A DNA stretch of 64,000 bases from Accumulibacter sp003538495 (GTDB lineage: Bacteria > Pseudomonadota > Gammaproteobacteria > Burkholderiales > Rhodocyclaceae): positions 54,590-118,589 of the forward strand of contig NZ_JAPUVQ010000145.1 of NCBI RefSeq assembly GCF_029255145.1, read 5' to 3'. Under the pieces are notes generated by a model, which was not told the origin of the DNA, made no database searches, and was given only the letters and a program-made list of their open reading frames with translations. The first letter of the stretch is position 1. Every line of letters begins with the position of its first letter. Shown piece by piece: positions 42,155 through 52,700 of the stretch. The position numbers and the translations under genes are program-made.

Positions 42155-44994
42155 CTGGCAACCCCTTCTCGTTCTGCATGGGCAGCGCAAAGTGGAGCCG
42201 ACCCGATCCGAACCATCAGCACCGCGTTCAGGTCAGGCACGCTCGCCTCGGCATCGTCGAGTGCTGCCATCCTGGCGTCGTGCTCGGCCTTGAGCCTCTT
42301 GCGGCGATGCTCCCGAACCTGCGGAAGACCAATCCGGCCGATGGCCTGGTGCCGGGCTTCGTATGCGTACTGGGCGCGATCGCGTTCTTCCCGCAGTTGG
42401 ATGCGCTGCTCTTCAACTAAGCTGGAAAAGACACGCTCGCCCTGTGTCTTAGCTGCGGCCATGGAGACTTCGAACCATCCTTCTGAATGTTCGATGGGTG
42501 TTGCATCCAGAACTTCAACGGACTCCGTCAATAACAGATCCCAGATGCGTTTAGCCGTGGGGAGGTAGGTGCGCCCCTCGTCGGTGGAAAAGACAGGCAG
42601 GAAACGCTTTTTGCTGAACCCGACCGCAGACAGGCTGATCTCCCACAGTGACCACACCCCCTGCAAGTTGTCTGGCAGGCCGGAGATCTTCGCCACAGGC
42701 ATCGGCTGTCCCGCTGCCCATCTTGGTAACTCGCTGATCACCGCTCGTGCGCGCGGGTCCTCTAGGGTGATCCAATCGAGGTTGGGGTTCTGCTCAGCCG
42801 TCCGCGCATCAAAGCAGGCGCGTGACGATTCGCTGCCGTCCATCCAACGCACACGCCACGCATCACCAGCCTTGACTGCGCTGCCTCCGCGTGCCGGCAA
42901 ACCGGCCGTGATGGCGCGCTCCAGCCAGAACTGGGCTGGATGGTCTCGCCACTTGCGTGCATCGTCCGCCTCCAGCGAATGGGCGTCAGAGAGCAGTTCG
43001 CTGTTTTTCCTGGATTCCGCCACCTTGTCGCGCACTTGATTGATCGCTGCGTCGCACTCACGCTCGATCGACGTCGGATCCTGCAACCCATGCACGAAGA
43101 GTTCATCGAAGATGGGCTCAGCTTCAACGGAGTCCATCACGTCGGATGCTTTGTCGACTCCGAATTCTTGGGCGATCACAGCCAGCTTCTCTTCGAGCAC
43201 TTGGCGCACGCGATGCTCGACGGTGTCCTCCAGGACAAAGTTGATGGCGCGGACGACGTGTTGTTGACCAATACGGTCCACGCGGCCGATGCGTTGTTCC
43301 AGTCGCATCGGGTTCCACGGCATGTCGAAGTTGACGATGACGTGACAGAACTGAAGGTTCAGGCCTTCGCCGCCAGCGTCGGTGGAGATCAGAACGCGAA
43401 CATCCTGCGAGAACGCTTGTTGCGCCTTCGTCCGCGCGTCGAGGTCCATGCCTCCATTCAACTGCGCTACAGAAAAGCCGCGACTTTCAAGGAACGACGT
43501 CAGCATTGCCTGTGTCGGCACGAATTCCGTGAAGATCAACACCTTCAGTGCAGGATCGTTCTCCTCCTGCTGGAGCTTGTAGACCAATTCCAGTAGTGCT
43601 TCGGCCTTGGCATCCGTCCCCTGTGCCTCTGTCTCGCGTGCCAGGTTGAGCAGCAGTTCGACTTCTGACTTTTCCTGCGCCCAACCTTCCATCTGAATAG
43701 CGATGTCCACCTGAGACTGACCGTCCAGTTCGGACCATTCCTCGGTGTCGGAAGACTCGAACAGGCTGTTCTGGAGTTGAGGCTCGTCGAGCAGCGCCAG
43801 ACGTCGCTCTAACGTGGTGCGAATGGCTGCTGTGCTGGACGTCACCAGTCGCTGCATCAGGATCATCAGAAATCCGATATGGCGTTGCTTTGCAGCGAGC
43901 GCTTTGTTGTAGCCATGGCGAACGTAGTCCGTTACCGCCTCGTACAGGCGTTGCTGTGCCCCGTGACGCTCTTGCCAAGCCACCGCATGCAGGCGTGTCA
44001 TACGCGGTTTGAAGAGTGGCTGCCCCTCTGCGTTGATAGCAACGCGCTTCTCCGTGCGTATGACAAATGGGCGGACGCGGTCTTGATTGACGCTGCTTTC
44101 ATCCGGGAATGCATCCCGGTTGAGGAGTTGCATCAGTCTCAGGAACTGGTCAGTCTTACCCTGGTGTGGGGTTGCCGACAGCAACAACAGGTATGGCGCT
44201 GCCTCCGCCAATGCAGCGCCCAGTTTGTAGCGCGCGACCTGTTCCGTGCTGCCGCCCATGCGGTGCGACTCGTCGATGATGACGAGGTCCCATGACGCGG
44301 AGACCAAGTCCTCGAAGCGCTCCTGGTTGTACCGCTGCAGTTGCTCCAGGCTCCAGCCCCTTCGGCCCTCGATGGGCTTCACCGAATCCAGCGAGCAGAT
44401 GACCTGATCGTGGAGCCGCCAGAGGTTTTCCTCATCGTTGCGCCACTGGCGGAACGAAGCTAACTCTGCCGGGTCGATGTACTGCAGCTTTTCCCCGAAG
44501 TGGAGACGCATCTCAGCTTGCCACTGGCGAACGAGGCCTTTGGGTGCTACCACCAGGATCCGCTTGGCCATCCCGCGCAACTTCAGTTCCCGAAGGATCA
44601 GGCCAGCCTCGATCGTCTTGCCCAGCCCGACTTCATCCGCGAGCAGGTAGCGGATGCGGTGCTGGCTCATCGCTCGGTTCAGCGCGTACAACTGATGGGG
44701 CAGTGGGACGACGCTGGACTGGATGGGCGCCAGCAGCAGGTTGTCTTCAAGCGCATCGAGCAGCTTGGCAGCCGACACGGTGTGCAGAACATGATCGACG
44801 GATGGTCGAACGCTGCCAATAGCATCCAAATCCGCCGAACGCACCCGCACCACCGCGTCCCTGGTAGGGAGCCAGACACGGTAGACCGTGTCCCCCCAAA
44901 ACTCCTGGCGATCCACCACCTGGCACGGTGTCGCTTGGCGCTTGTGCCAGCACCAATCGCCAATGGAATGCCCCACGGCGGATGCTTGCACCAT
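42151..44994 (-). CDS. brxHII: BREX type 3 helicase BrxHII (SNF2-like)
   Basis: 947 residues, superfamily 2 Snf2/RapA-like. The N-terminal domain ends in Walker A LADEVGLGKTIEAGLILREL (near residue 118) and Walker B DESHRMGG (near 240). The C-terminal RecA-like domain has DAGGEGLNLQFCH (near 540) and EQRIGRVDRIGQ (near 568). The C-terminal third is helical. BrxHII is specific to BREX type 3 and related systems. The start codon overlaps the pglXI stop (TGATG), so translation is coupled. Confidence 0.9.
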   Translation of the reverse strand: MVQASAVGHSIGDWCWHKRQATPCQVVDRQEFWGDTVYRVWLPTRDAVVRVRSADLDAIGSVRPSVDHVLHTVSAAKLLDALEDNLLLAPIQSSVVPLPHQLYALNRAMSQHRIRYLLADEVGLGKTIEAGLILRELKLRGMAKRILVVAPKGLVRQWQAEMRLHFGEKLQYIDPAELASFRQWRNDEENLWRLHDQVICSLDSVKPIEGRRGWSLEQLQRYNQERFEDLVSASWDLVIIDESHRMGGSTEQVARYKLGAALAEAAPYLLLLSATPHQGKTDQFLRLMQLLNRDAFPDESSVNQDRVRPFVIRTEKRVAINAEGQPLFKPRMTRLHAVAWQERHGAQQRLYEAVTDYVRHGYNKALAAKQRHIGFLMILMQRLVTSSTAAIRTTLERRLALLDEPQLQNSLFESSDTEEWSELDGQSQVDIAIQMEGWAQEKSEVELLLNLARETEAQGTDAKAEALLELVYKLQQEENDPALKVLIFTEFVPTQAMLTSFLESRGFSVAQLNGGMDLDARTKAQQAFSQDVRVLISTDAGGEGLNLQFCHVIVNFDMPWNPMRLEQRIGRVDRIGQQHVVRAINFVLEDTVEHRVRQVLEEKLAVIAQEFGVDKASDVMDSVEAEPIFDELFVHGLQDPTSIERECDAAINQVRDKVAESRKNSELLSDAHSLEADDARKWRDHPAQFWLERAITAGLPARGGSAVKAGDAWRVRWMDGSESSRACFDARTAEQNPNLDWITLEDPRARAVISELPRWAAGQPMPVAKISGLPDNLQGVWSLWEISLSAVGFSKKRFLPVFSTDEGRTYLPTAKRIWDLLLTESVEVLDATPIEHSEGWFEVSMAAAKTQGERVFSSLVEEQRIQLREERDRAQYAYEARHQAIGRIGLPQVREHRRKRLKAEHDARMAALDDAEASVPDLNAVLMVRIGSAPLCAAHAEREGVAR

Positions 44995-47789
44995 CAGGCA
45001 CTGCCCTCCGTTCTAGTCAGGGCTTGGTCGTACCAGAGCAGTAGTTTTTCGTCTTCCTGCAGAGCTTCCTCCGGGATTTTTTGGGCGACCTTGATGATCG
45101 TCTGGTAATCCTTATTGGCCCATGCAGTCCTGAAGCCAGCACGCAAAACTTCAAGTCGGAACTCCTTGAGCTTACGGCCGGCTGCACCAGCGTAGCCCTC
45201 GAACTCCTTCAGTAGTGCTTTTTCGCGCTTCTTCTCAAGGTCTTGAGCCTTATTCGGGTCAGGCACGTACCACCGGTCCTTTGCCTTGGCAATGAGCTGT
45301 GGGCTGGTCTTGTCCAAGCCTCGTAAGTCTTTGTGATTGGTGGACAGATAACTGTGAATTTGACTTGGCACCTCGCCTTTGCCGTCAAATTGAATGAAGT
45401 TCTCGTCGAGCAAACGTATGAGCTCGGGGATTACCTCTCCCTTCTTCTTGGCGGCGCCGACAATAGGCATGTATTCCGGAGTGATTTCGGCATATGTAGA
45501 TGGCCGCTTCTTCAGGAAATCTGCGAGCCAATCAATGGCGCTTCTCTCGTCGGAAACAAACATCTCCATCTGTGGCGCGGACGCGACCTGCATGCGTTTT
45601 TTGTCATATTCCGTCGCTTGCTCAGGAAGGAAGGTCATGCCGTCGCGTGACTCGAAGCGCTGCATTAATCCAGCCTGGAACTCTTGGCTGGACAATGGCA
45701 CAGCAAAGCCGTGCTTCACAAACCACGCTACCATGCGGTCGAAAATAATTCGGGGATCGCGTTCTTGAATGAACTCAAGTTCGCCAGCCCGCATTTTTAC
45801 CGAGGGCAGATATCCGAGGTGCGTTCTGACAAAGTCCCACACCGAATCAATATGACCCTCAGATTTCACAAATCGATCTTCTAGCCCCCCATTGGGTTTG
45901 TAGGCGGTAATCACCAGATCCTGTTTAACAGACGTTGCGTTAGAGACCGCGTTGAAGCTGCCTTGGACCTTATTGAGAGCCGAAACGTTGGCAATAACGA
46001 AACCCGCCTCTTGCAAGGCAGTTCGAATACCGTTCCATACCGCTGCCTGTGTATTCGAAAACACCACCGTCATCCAACGACCAGGTTTGAGCACTCTGTA
46101 GTATTCGGAGAAGCATGCCTTCATCAGCCGGTAGTATTCGTGTAAGCCTTTTTGCTGGCTCTCGCTCATTACAGCCTCCGGACCCTGATGTGTGAATACG
46201 CGGTGGAAGGCTTCAACGATAAAGTTCAACTCCGAATATGCGAGGTTGTCGCCAAACGGTGGGTCAGTAAAAATGTAATCAATACTGTTTTCTGGAAGCC
46301 CAAGTTGGGCGGCTGTTCCAGTTGTGATTGCCGAATATCCAGAGCTGGCTTTGTAATCATGAAATGCTTTGATCAGCCGCTCTAGTTTCCCCCCCAAGTT
46401 GTACCAAGGGCTGCATTCAGAGTGTTGGGATGCAACGTAGTAAACGCCGGACAGTTGACGATTGACTTGCGAGCCACCGGGGCGACCTTGTTGAATCGGT
46501 TGATATCTGTTTAGGATTGATAAACCAGATATCGACTGCTCAACCATATATAGTAAAAAGGCGCGAATTCGGGGGTCTGGATGGGTATAAGCCTTTTCCC
46601 ACAGCTTTCCGATTGCCTGTGCCGCACGCGGTAAAAACAAATGGTGGACATGCGAAAACGATGCAGATCCTGCTCTCCACTTGTCTCCCCATTTCTGCTG
46701 CTCTTCTGGTGCATGCATCATCCGGTTGGCAGGCAGCGACGGTGGAATAGGAAGAGTATTGATTTTGCTCAATACCTCTTTATCAGCAAGATCCGGTTTT
46801 TTTTCATGCCGTTTGCCGTTCACGACATAGCTGATCAAACTCGGCACTCGTTTTGCTGTTTTGATTGATTTGCCTGAGACAGGATCAATCGCAGACTCCA
46901 GCAATTTATCGAGCTTTTTCTTCGTTAGTTCAGCACCGCAATGTGGACAGGGAAACTCGTCTCTGACCCGCTTAGTATCTTCATCGAGTGACTCATCAAG
47001 GAAATTCACCTCCCCTGCGCAATGCGGACACGTGAAAACCTCACTCCAAACTGTGTACTCGATCCGCCCTTTGGTTTTTCCATCGGTGTGAATGGTTTCA
47101 TACATCCACCCAATGTCCTGTTCAAGCTCCTTAAGAAGCTGCTTGCCGGCTTTGGCAAAGGCCTCCACATTGACCGGGATGTTGTAGTTCGCGCCAATGA
47201 AGGTGGCGGCAGGCGATAGATCGTTGATGACGGCACGCCGCGCGCCCCATTTGGGCGCTGGCTTGCCTTGCTTCTTCCACTCCATCTCAAGCTCGTGGCG
47301 ATATGCAGCCGGAGCCAAGCCGCACCACTGCGCTGCAACCCCCGTCATTCCTGAACCACCGAAGGCATCCAGAACGATGTCGCCGGGTTCCGTGTAGTGC
47401 AAGATCGAGGGCACGATCGCCAAGTGAGGTACCTTGGTGTGATACGAGTGGGCCTTGTAGAGTGCGTCTGTCTTGCCTACTGTCACGTCAACCGTTTGGG
47501 GCTCTCTGCTGTACTTAGCACTCGGGTCGTAAGGCTTGCCGTAGTGACGAACGAAGTCCTCAAGGAAGGGATTCGGGCACGCGGTGTAGTAAGGCGGATC
47601 GGACATGGCCAGAATCGCCTCGTCCGTGCCCGTTGGAAAGCCGTCTTGTTTGCGGAAAGCTGGATCCTTGAGCTTTTCAGCAAGGATCTTCAGAAAATGC
47701 TCGCGACGAGCCTGATCGTTTGGGAATTTGATCCCTAGGCACTCGACGGGGCCGGTGTCCTGGTTTTGGTGTTTGAGTAGATCGTTCAT
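44994..47789 (-). CDS. pglXI: BREX type 3 methyltransferase PglXI
   Basis: A 931-residue adenine-specific methyltransferase-like protein. It has the catalytic-type motif SDPPYYTACPNPF (residue 64), the AdoMet motif VLDAFGGSGMTGVAAQ (near 145) and a second TDPPFGDNLAYSEL (near 508). Cysteine pairs CPHC (near 250 and 285) form a zinc ribbon. The C-terminal part is helical. PglX enzymes mark host DNA in BREX. The middle is visibly AT-richer than brxC and brxHII, suggesting replacement of the specificity part. The gene follows the metallopeptidase gene by 15 bases. Confidence 0.88.
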   Translation of the reverse strand: MNDLLKHQNQDTGPVECLGIKFPNDQARREHFLKILAEKLKDPAFRKQDGFPTGTDEAILAMSDPPYYTACPNPFLEDFVRHYGKPYDPSAKYSREPQTVDVTVGKTDALYKAHSYHTKVPHLAIVPSILHYTEPGDIVLDAFGGSGMTGVAAQWCGLAPAAYRHELEMEWKKQGKPAPKWGARRAVINDLSPAATFIGANYNIPVNVEAFAKAGKQLLKELEQDIGWMYETIHTDGKTKGRIEYTVWSEVFTCPHCAGEVNFLDESLDEDTKRVRDEFPCPHCGAELTKKKLDKLLESAIDPVSGKSIKTAKRVPSLISYVVNGKRHEKKPDLADKEVLSKINTLPIPPSLPANRMMHAPEEQQKWGDKWRAGSASFSHVHHLFLPRAAQAIGKLWEKAYTHPDPRIRAFLLYMVEQSISGLSILNRYQPIQQGRPGGSQVNRQLSGVYYVASQHSECSPWYNLGGKLERLIKAFHDYKASSGYSAITTGTAAQLGLPENSIDYIFTDPPFGDNLAYSELNFIVEAFHRVFTHQGPEAVMSESQQKGLHEYYRLMKACFSEYYRVLKPGRWMTVVFSNTQAAVWNGIRTALQEAGFVIANVSALNKVQGSFNAVSNATSVKQDLVITAYKPNGGLEDRFVKSEGHIDSVWDFVRTHLGYLPSVKMRAGELEFIQERDPRIIFDRMVAWFVKHGFAVPLSSQEFQAGLMQRFESRDGMTFLPEQATEYDKKRMQVASAPQMEMFVSDERSAIDWLADFLKKRPSTYAEITPEYMPIVGAAKKKGEVIPELIRLLDENFIQFDGKGEVPSQIHSYLSTNHKDLRGLDKTSPQLIAKAKDRWYVPDPNKAQDLEKKREKALLKEFEGYAGAAGRKLKEFRLEVLRAGFRTAWANKDYQTIIKVAQKIPEEALQEDEKLLLWYDQALTRTEGSA

Positions 47790-47804
47790 AGGGAAGTCCC
47801 AAAT

Positions 47805-49724
47805 TCACAGGTTCGGGCGCACTTCGCGCACGTAGGTTGCTTTGTCGATCCCCAGGTGCTGCAGGAACGTCTTGAAGACGCCCACGCTCACCGGGTCCCG
47901 CGTTGGAAGAATGAAGGCCCGTTGGTCGGGGCCGGTCCACTTTTGGTGCCCGCCCTTGCCGCCCGAGACGTCTAGGATGTGCCTGAAGAACTTCAGGGCT
48001 CTTTCAAGCTCGCGCCGTGTCGGAACGTTGAAGGTGGCCGGTTGTGACTGGAGGCGATCAGCAATTACGCCAGAACCAACGAATCGCAGCGGGATGTCGC
48101 TTGCCAGGAAGTCGTATGGCAGTGGACCCCGCAGCGTGCTCTCCAATGGCAAGGCCAAGGCTGAAGCCGACGTTTTCGCCTGCCCGGTACTAAGTTGGGT
48201 GGTGAAGTTTCGCCAGGTGACGGGGTGATGTCCCAGTCGCCAATCGCGATAGCCCGGTGGGGAAAGGTCAAGCGACGACTCCACCACCTTTCGCAACCCA
48301 TCGAGGTTGGCCTTGCTGCGCGCAAACAGTGCCTGGATGGGCTCAGACTGAAACCAGTCCCAACTCGTCCAGTTTGCCAATGCCTCTTCCAGCCAATCGG
48401 GCGTCTCGCGCAAGGTGTCGTAGACGCGCTGCTTGTAACGCAGATGACGGGGTTGCAGGGCGTTGACTTCGAGCCACGAAAGCGCAGCCTCAACCCGAGC
48501 GTGGAACAGCTCGTGCGCATAAGTCAGACCGAACGCCAGACGCGCTGCGTTACTTGGGGACCAGTGAACGCGATGCGACCTGAAGTCCTCCAACAGGCTT
48601 AACGCGAGATCATCTAGTTTGCGTGCGTCGAAATAGATGCCCCAGACCTCCTCAGAATAGGAGTGGTAGGGCTGAAACCACGCGATGGCCTCGAAGCCTC
48701 GCGCCTGTCGGTCCTTTCGACTCTCGTCGATACGTTCCCTGTAGTCACGATCGTCGAGCTGGACATCATCCAAGGAGTCGAGCCATTCCTGTCCCCCGCT
48801 GTCTACACCGCTGACGGTCCCAGTCGGCTGGTCAGACGGCTGTGCGCCGCTCTCGAACTCGGGGCGTCCGACATGCGCCAATCTCGGCTTGCGAAGAGCT
48901 TGGGGTAGGCGGCGCTGAACCGCCCATCGCACCTCTGGATAAGAGGGTGGGCCACTGTATGGCTCCCATGTCAGAACGCAGGATATCTTGGTGCCAACAA
49001 GGATGTGCCTTATTCCCAAGTAGGTGCCGTCACGCGATGGCAGCCACCCAGAGTCCTCGATTGCCGCAATTGATCGTCGATCAAGTGCGTCAGGCCGTAA
49101 CGTTAATGGTGCACCAAACGTGGTTGCCTTGGGCAAAAACGGCAACAGCAATTTGGCCTGCACTGACGGTGGCTGTTCTTGCGGTCCGAGTCCCTCAAAC
49201 CGCTTCAGCTCGGGACTCTTCTCATACAGCCGTTCTCTGTCGAGTTTGTCGCGACTGACTCGATCCTCGAAATCAGCCATCTCAGTGAGGTGAGCTGCAT
49301 ACAAGGAGTCAGCCTCTGTCTTCAAAGACTGAGAAGTCCATTCGTACGGTTGCACGGGTGCATTCCGCCCTGCAATGACCAGAAGGACATCTGAACTGTC
49401 GAGACTAAAGGCTCCGTGAAAGTAGACCTTGACACTTTTTTCCCTCGGGGTGCCAGTGGCCAATGGCTTCAGTCGCAGCGGATCCCAAGCGCCTATTGCA
49501 AGTTGACCAAGCAGCGAGTCTTGTCCATGGATCAGCGCACTCATCGCTCGGGCAGCTTTTTTGGGGTGCCAGATCGTCACATCCATTGAGCCCGTCGAGA
49601 CGAATCCGACCACATCGGGGTCCTTGCCTGATACCTCTACGGCAAAAAGGTCCGGCAGTGAAGACCACGCTATGTAGTGAGGAATCCAACTTCGTCGGGC
49701 AGTCTGAGAGGTCGTCTTGCTCAC
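47805..49724 (-). CDS. HExxH metallopeptidase-like protein inside the BREX operon
   Basis: 639 residues, not part of the canonical type 3 set. The C-terminal half has YAHELFHARVEAA, a HExxH zinc-binding motif (residues 404-408), and a downstream DWLEEALANW (residues 443-452) which would supply the third ligand in gluzincins. The N-terminal half is beta-rich with no motif I can name (AIAWFQPYHSYSEEV precedes the site). It starts three bases after the brxC stop, so it is co-transcribed. Proteolytic activity is inferred from the motif only. Confidence 0.75.
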   Translation of the reverse strand: MSKTTSQTARRSWIPHYIAWSSLPDLFAVEVSGKDPDVVGFVSTGSMDVTIWHPKKAARAMSALIHGQDSLLGQLAIGAWDPLRLKPLATGTPREKSVKVYFHGAFSLDSSDVLLVIAGRNAPVQPYEWTSQSLKTEADSLYAAHLTEMADFEDRVSRDKLDRERLYEKSPELKRFEGLGPQEQPPSVQAKLLLPFLPKATTFGAPLTLRPDALDRRSIAAIEDSGWLPSRDGTYLGIRHILVGTKISCVLTWEPYSGPPSYPEVRWAVQRRLPQALRKPRLAHVGRPEFESGAQPSDQPTGTVSGVDSGGQEWLDSLDDVQLDDRDYRERIDESRKDRQARGFEAIAWFQPYHSYSEEVWGIYFDARKLDDLALSLLEDFRSHRVHWSPSNAARLAFGLTYAHELFHARVEAALSWLEVNALQPRHLRYKQRVYDTLRETPDWLEEALANWTSWDWFQSEPIQALFARSKANLDGLRKVVESSLDLSPPGYRDWRLGHHPVTWRNFTTQLSTGQAKTSASALALPLESTLRGPLPYDFLASDIPLRFVGSGVIADRLQSQPATFNVPTRRELERALKFFRHILDVSGGKGGHQKWTGPDQRAFILPTRDPVSVGVFKTFLQHLGIDKATYVREVRPNL

Positions 49725-49727
49725 CGC

Positions 49728-52700
49728 TCACTCCACAACGAATCGGAGCTTGGATGCGTCCTTGCCCTTGGAGCGTTCGGTCAGGAACGACTCGAAGCGC
49801 TTGCGCAAATCCTCTGGGGTAGCTGGGGAGCCGCCATGCAGCAGCGCCATACGGATGTCGTCCCCCGAAACTTTGACCTTCTCAAGGCCAGAGAGCGCCT
49901 CCTGAATGGCGCTGACAAACCCCGGCGGGATCGGATCCGGCAGCTTCTTGGATGCGATGAACTTCTGGATCAAGTCACGGGCGGCAGCTTTCAGAAGGTC
50001 AAAGTTAGCCTGGATGATCGGATCGTCGAGGTTGTCCAGCAGCGTCTGCTGCCATCCGTCCAGCAGCTTGTCCAGCTCGTCGTCGAGTTGCTTGAGCACG
50101 TTGGCTGCCGGCAGGAAATCCCCTTGTTCGTTGGCAGGGCGGAAACTGCAGTGTGGGCAGTAAGGACTGGCCGACAACTCCGATTCGACCAGCGACGCGC
50201 AACTCTTGAGCTTGTCCAACTTCTCCTCGAAGGACGTCAGCTGGGCGGTGTTCATCATCTCGATACTCGCCAGCGCACGCATCGAAACCAATCGGCTGTC
50301 CTTGCGCAGTGCTGACTTAGTCTTGTCTTCTGCAACGCCGAGCCGGGCCTTGCTATGCTGGGCCACGTAAGCGGTCAGATAGTCCTTCTTGAGCTGTGCG
50401 AGCGTCTGGCGGTACTCGGCAGCATGTTGCGCACTGCGGTCATTTGCGAGCTTGTCGAGGACTGATTTCCGAGCCGCTTGCGCCTTTTGGACCCAGGGGT
50501 GGTCGCTGGCGAGAACCATTTCAGCCTGGGACAGGTACGACGCGGTGGTGCCCAACTCGGCGATCAGTTCTTGCAGCTTCTCGACTGCAGACAGAACCTC
50601 AAGATTCTTTTTCTGTGCATCGATGTCGTCCGATCCGATCCGCAGGTTCTTGAGTTTGCCGACGGTGTTGTAAGGACTCAGCCCTTCGGTGAACGTCTTC
50701 AGCGCTTCGAGTCGTTTGCGCCAGTCGGCGATCTCGTCCTCGGTCAGGAGGGGCTTGCCCCAGAACGTCAGCTTGCCTTGCAGATCCGTGCCGGCGGTCA
50801 GCACGCGGCTGACGAGTTCCGAGACGGAGTCGAGTAGTTGCTTGACAGGCTCTTCAGACCCTTGGGTGGCCAATTGTGCGAGCCCAGGCGACAGGCCAAG
50901 CAGTTCGAACAGCGAACGAAGGACGGCGACGTTGATTTCCTTGGGTGCTTCAACGTGCTTGAACTGCTTGAGGTCTTCGAGGTTTCGCTCAGCCAGCAGG
51001 GTGAGCTTGCCGGAGTCGATCTTGTCCCCAGTGATGGCGAGAACGATGTCGCCGGAGTAAATCAGGCCACCGAGAACAGTGACGAGCAGGTCGGGTTCGA
51101 GACGGAACTTGATCGGATGGAAGTATTCGACGTCTGTCTGTCCGTTTAGCAGTTCGCTGCGGTTCAGGACCTGCCCGTGGCCCTTGGTCTTGAGGCGACT
51201 CAGAACCTCCTGGGCATATCGAGAGCGCCCGGCATCGACGCGGTCGCCATCGAGCATTTCCAGTGCATCGAGGATGGCGTTTGCGTCCTTGGTGCGAGCA
51301 CCACCGGCGAGCATCTTGAGCGCACTGCCCACGAGTTGCTTGCGGTTGGCTTCAGTGACCAGCGTTGAGAAAGTTGGGTACTCCGGTGCCAAGTCCGCAA
51401 AGCGCTGGTTGAAAGCGATGCCCGAGACCACATTGACGATGTCCCGGAAGTTGGCGCGTTCGTCGGCACCCAGGCGCAAGCGATCGCGGAGGTTGACGCC
51501 CTTTGCCCAGTCCTGAAGAGTCTTGGTCTTGCCTTGGTAAGTGACCTCGAACGCCGTCATCTGCTTTTCCTGGAGCCACTTGCTCATGTCACGCAGCGCG
51601 TCCTTGGCCTTATCCAGGTAGATGCCTTTGGCGCTACCGCTGGCAGTCGATGCAAGGTCTTGTGCTGCGGCGTAGTACGCCAGGTGACGACGGATGGCGT
51701 CATCGAGTCCCTTCAGACGGAAGAAGACTTCGTCGGACTTGCTCTCGTCACGGAAGCGCGGTGGCTCGAAAGGCTGTATGAAGTAGACGTAGAAGTCGCG
51801 CTCGGGTTGTGCAGTGGGGCGATCGTTTGGTGCTCCGAAAAACAGGTAGCCGTCCCGTTCAACACGACGATCCTGCCACTCGATCTGGTATTGCCAGATC
51901 TGGTGGCCGGTCACGTAGGTGCTGTCGTCCGTGCGCTCCATGAGCTGCTTGACGGCTCCGTAGTAAGCACGGTCCAGTGCATCGTCGGACAGTGCCTCGG
52001 CACGCTTTTCGATCTGGGCGTCGTAGTCGACGTCTTTCTTGAGGTCGAGGTAGTACTGCTCGGTATCTGGCGCCTTGGAGATGAACTGGCCATTGACCGT
52101 TTTCACGACCTCACGCAGCGTTGTTTGGACCGCCGTCAGCAGGTCATCGGCAGGCTCTCCACCCATGTCTTCAATGCCTGGCTGGTACAGGCAAAGCGTG
52201 TCACGCAGTTCGATCGCCGTGGGGCCGACCGGCACGTAGATATCGCCACCCGTGGTCAGTCGCTGGACTGACAGGCCAGCAATCACGCGCTGGGCCATCG
52301 CCTTGTAGGCTGGCCGGGTGAATGCCTTCTGGATGCGCTCAGTCAGGACCTCTGAAACCTTCAGAACAGGACCGATGTTGGGGTCGGACCGCAGCACAGA
52401 GTTCGATGTGACAGTCTCCCAGAATTTGTCGTACCCGATCAGGCCTGGCCGATCCTCAGGCACGTCTGTGTTCAGGATCGCCTGGATCTGGTCGCGCAGT
52501 GTGACCAGCGCTCCTCGCTTTTCCGTGAAAATCAGGCGTTCGAAAGTGCCGATGTACTCTGGGTGGACCGGGAACAGGCGCACGTACTCGTCCATGCGCT
52601 CGTTCATCGTGCTGTAGAACTTCGCGAACTTGGTGAGGTAGTTCCGGATCTTGTTTTGCTGGTCCGTTGTTTTCTTCAGCAGGCGCTCGGCGACCACGAA

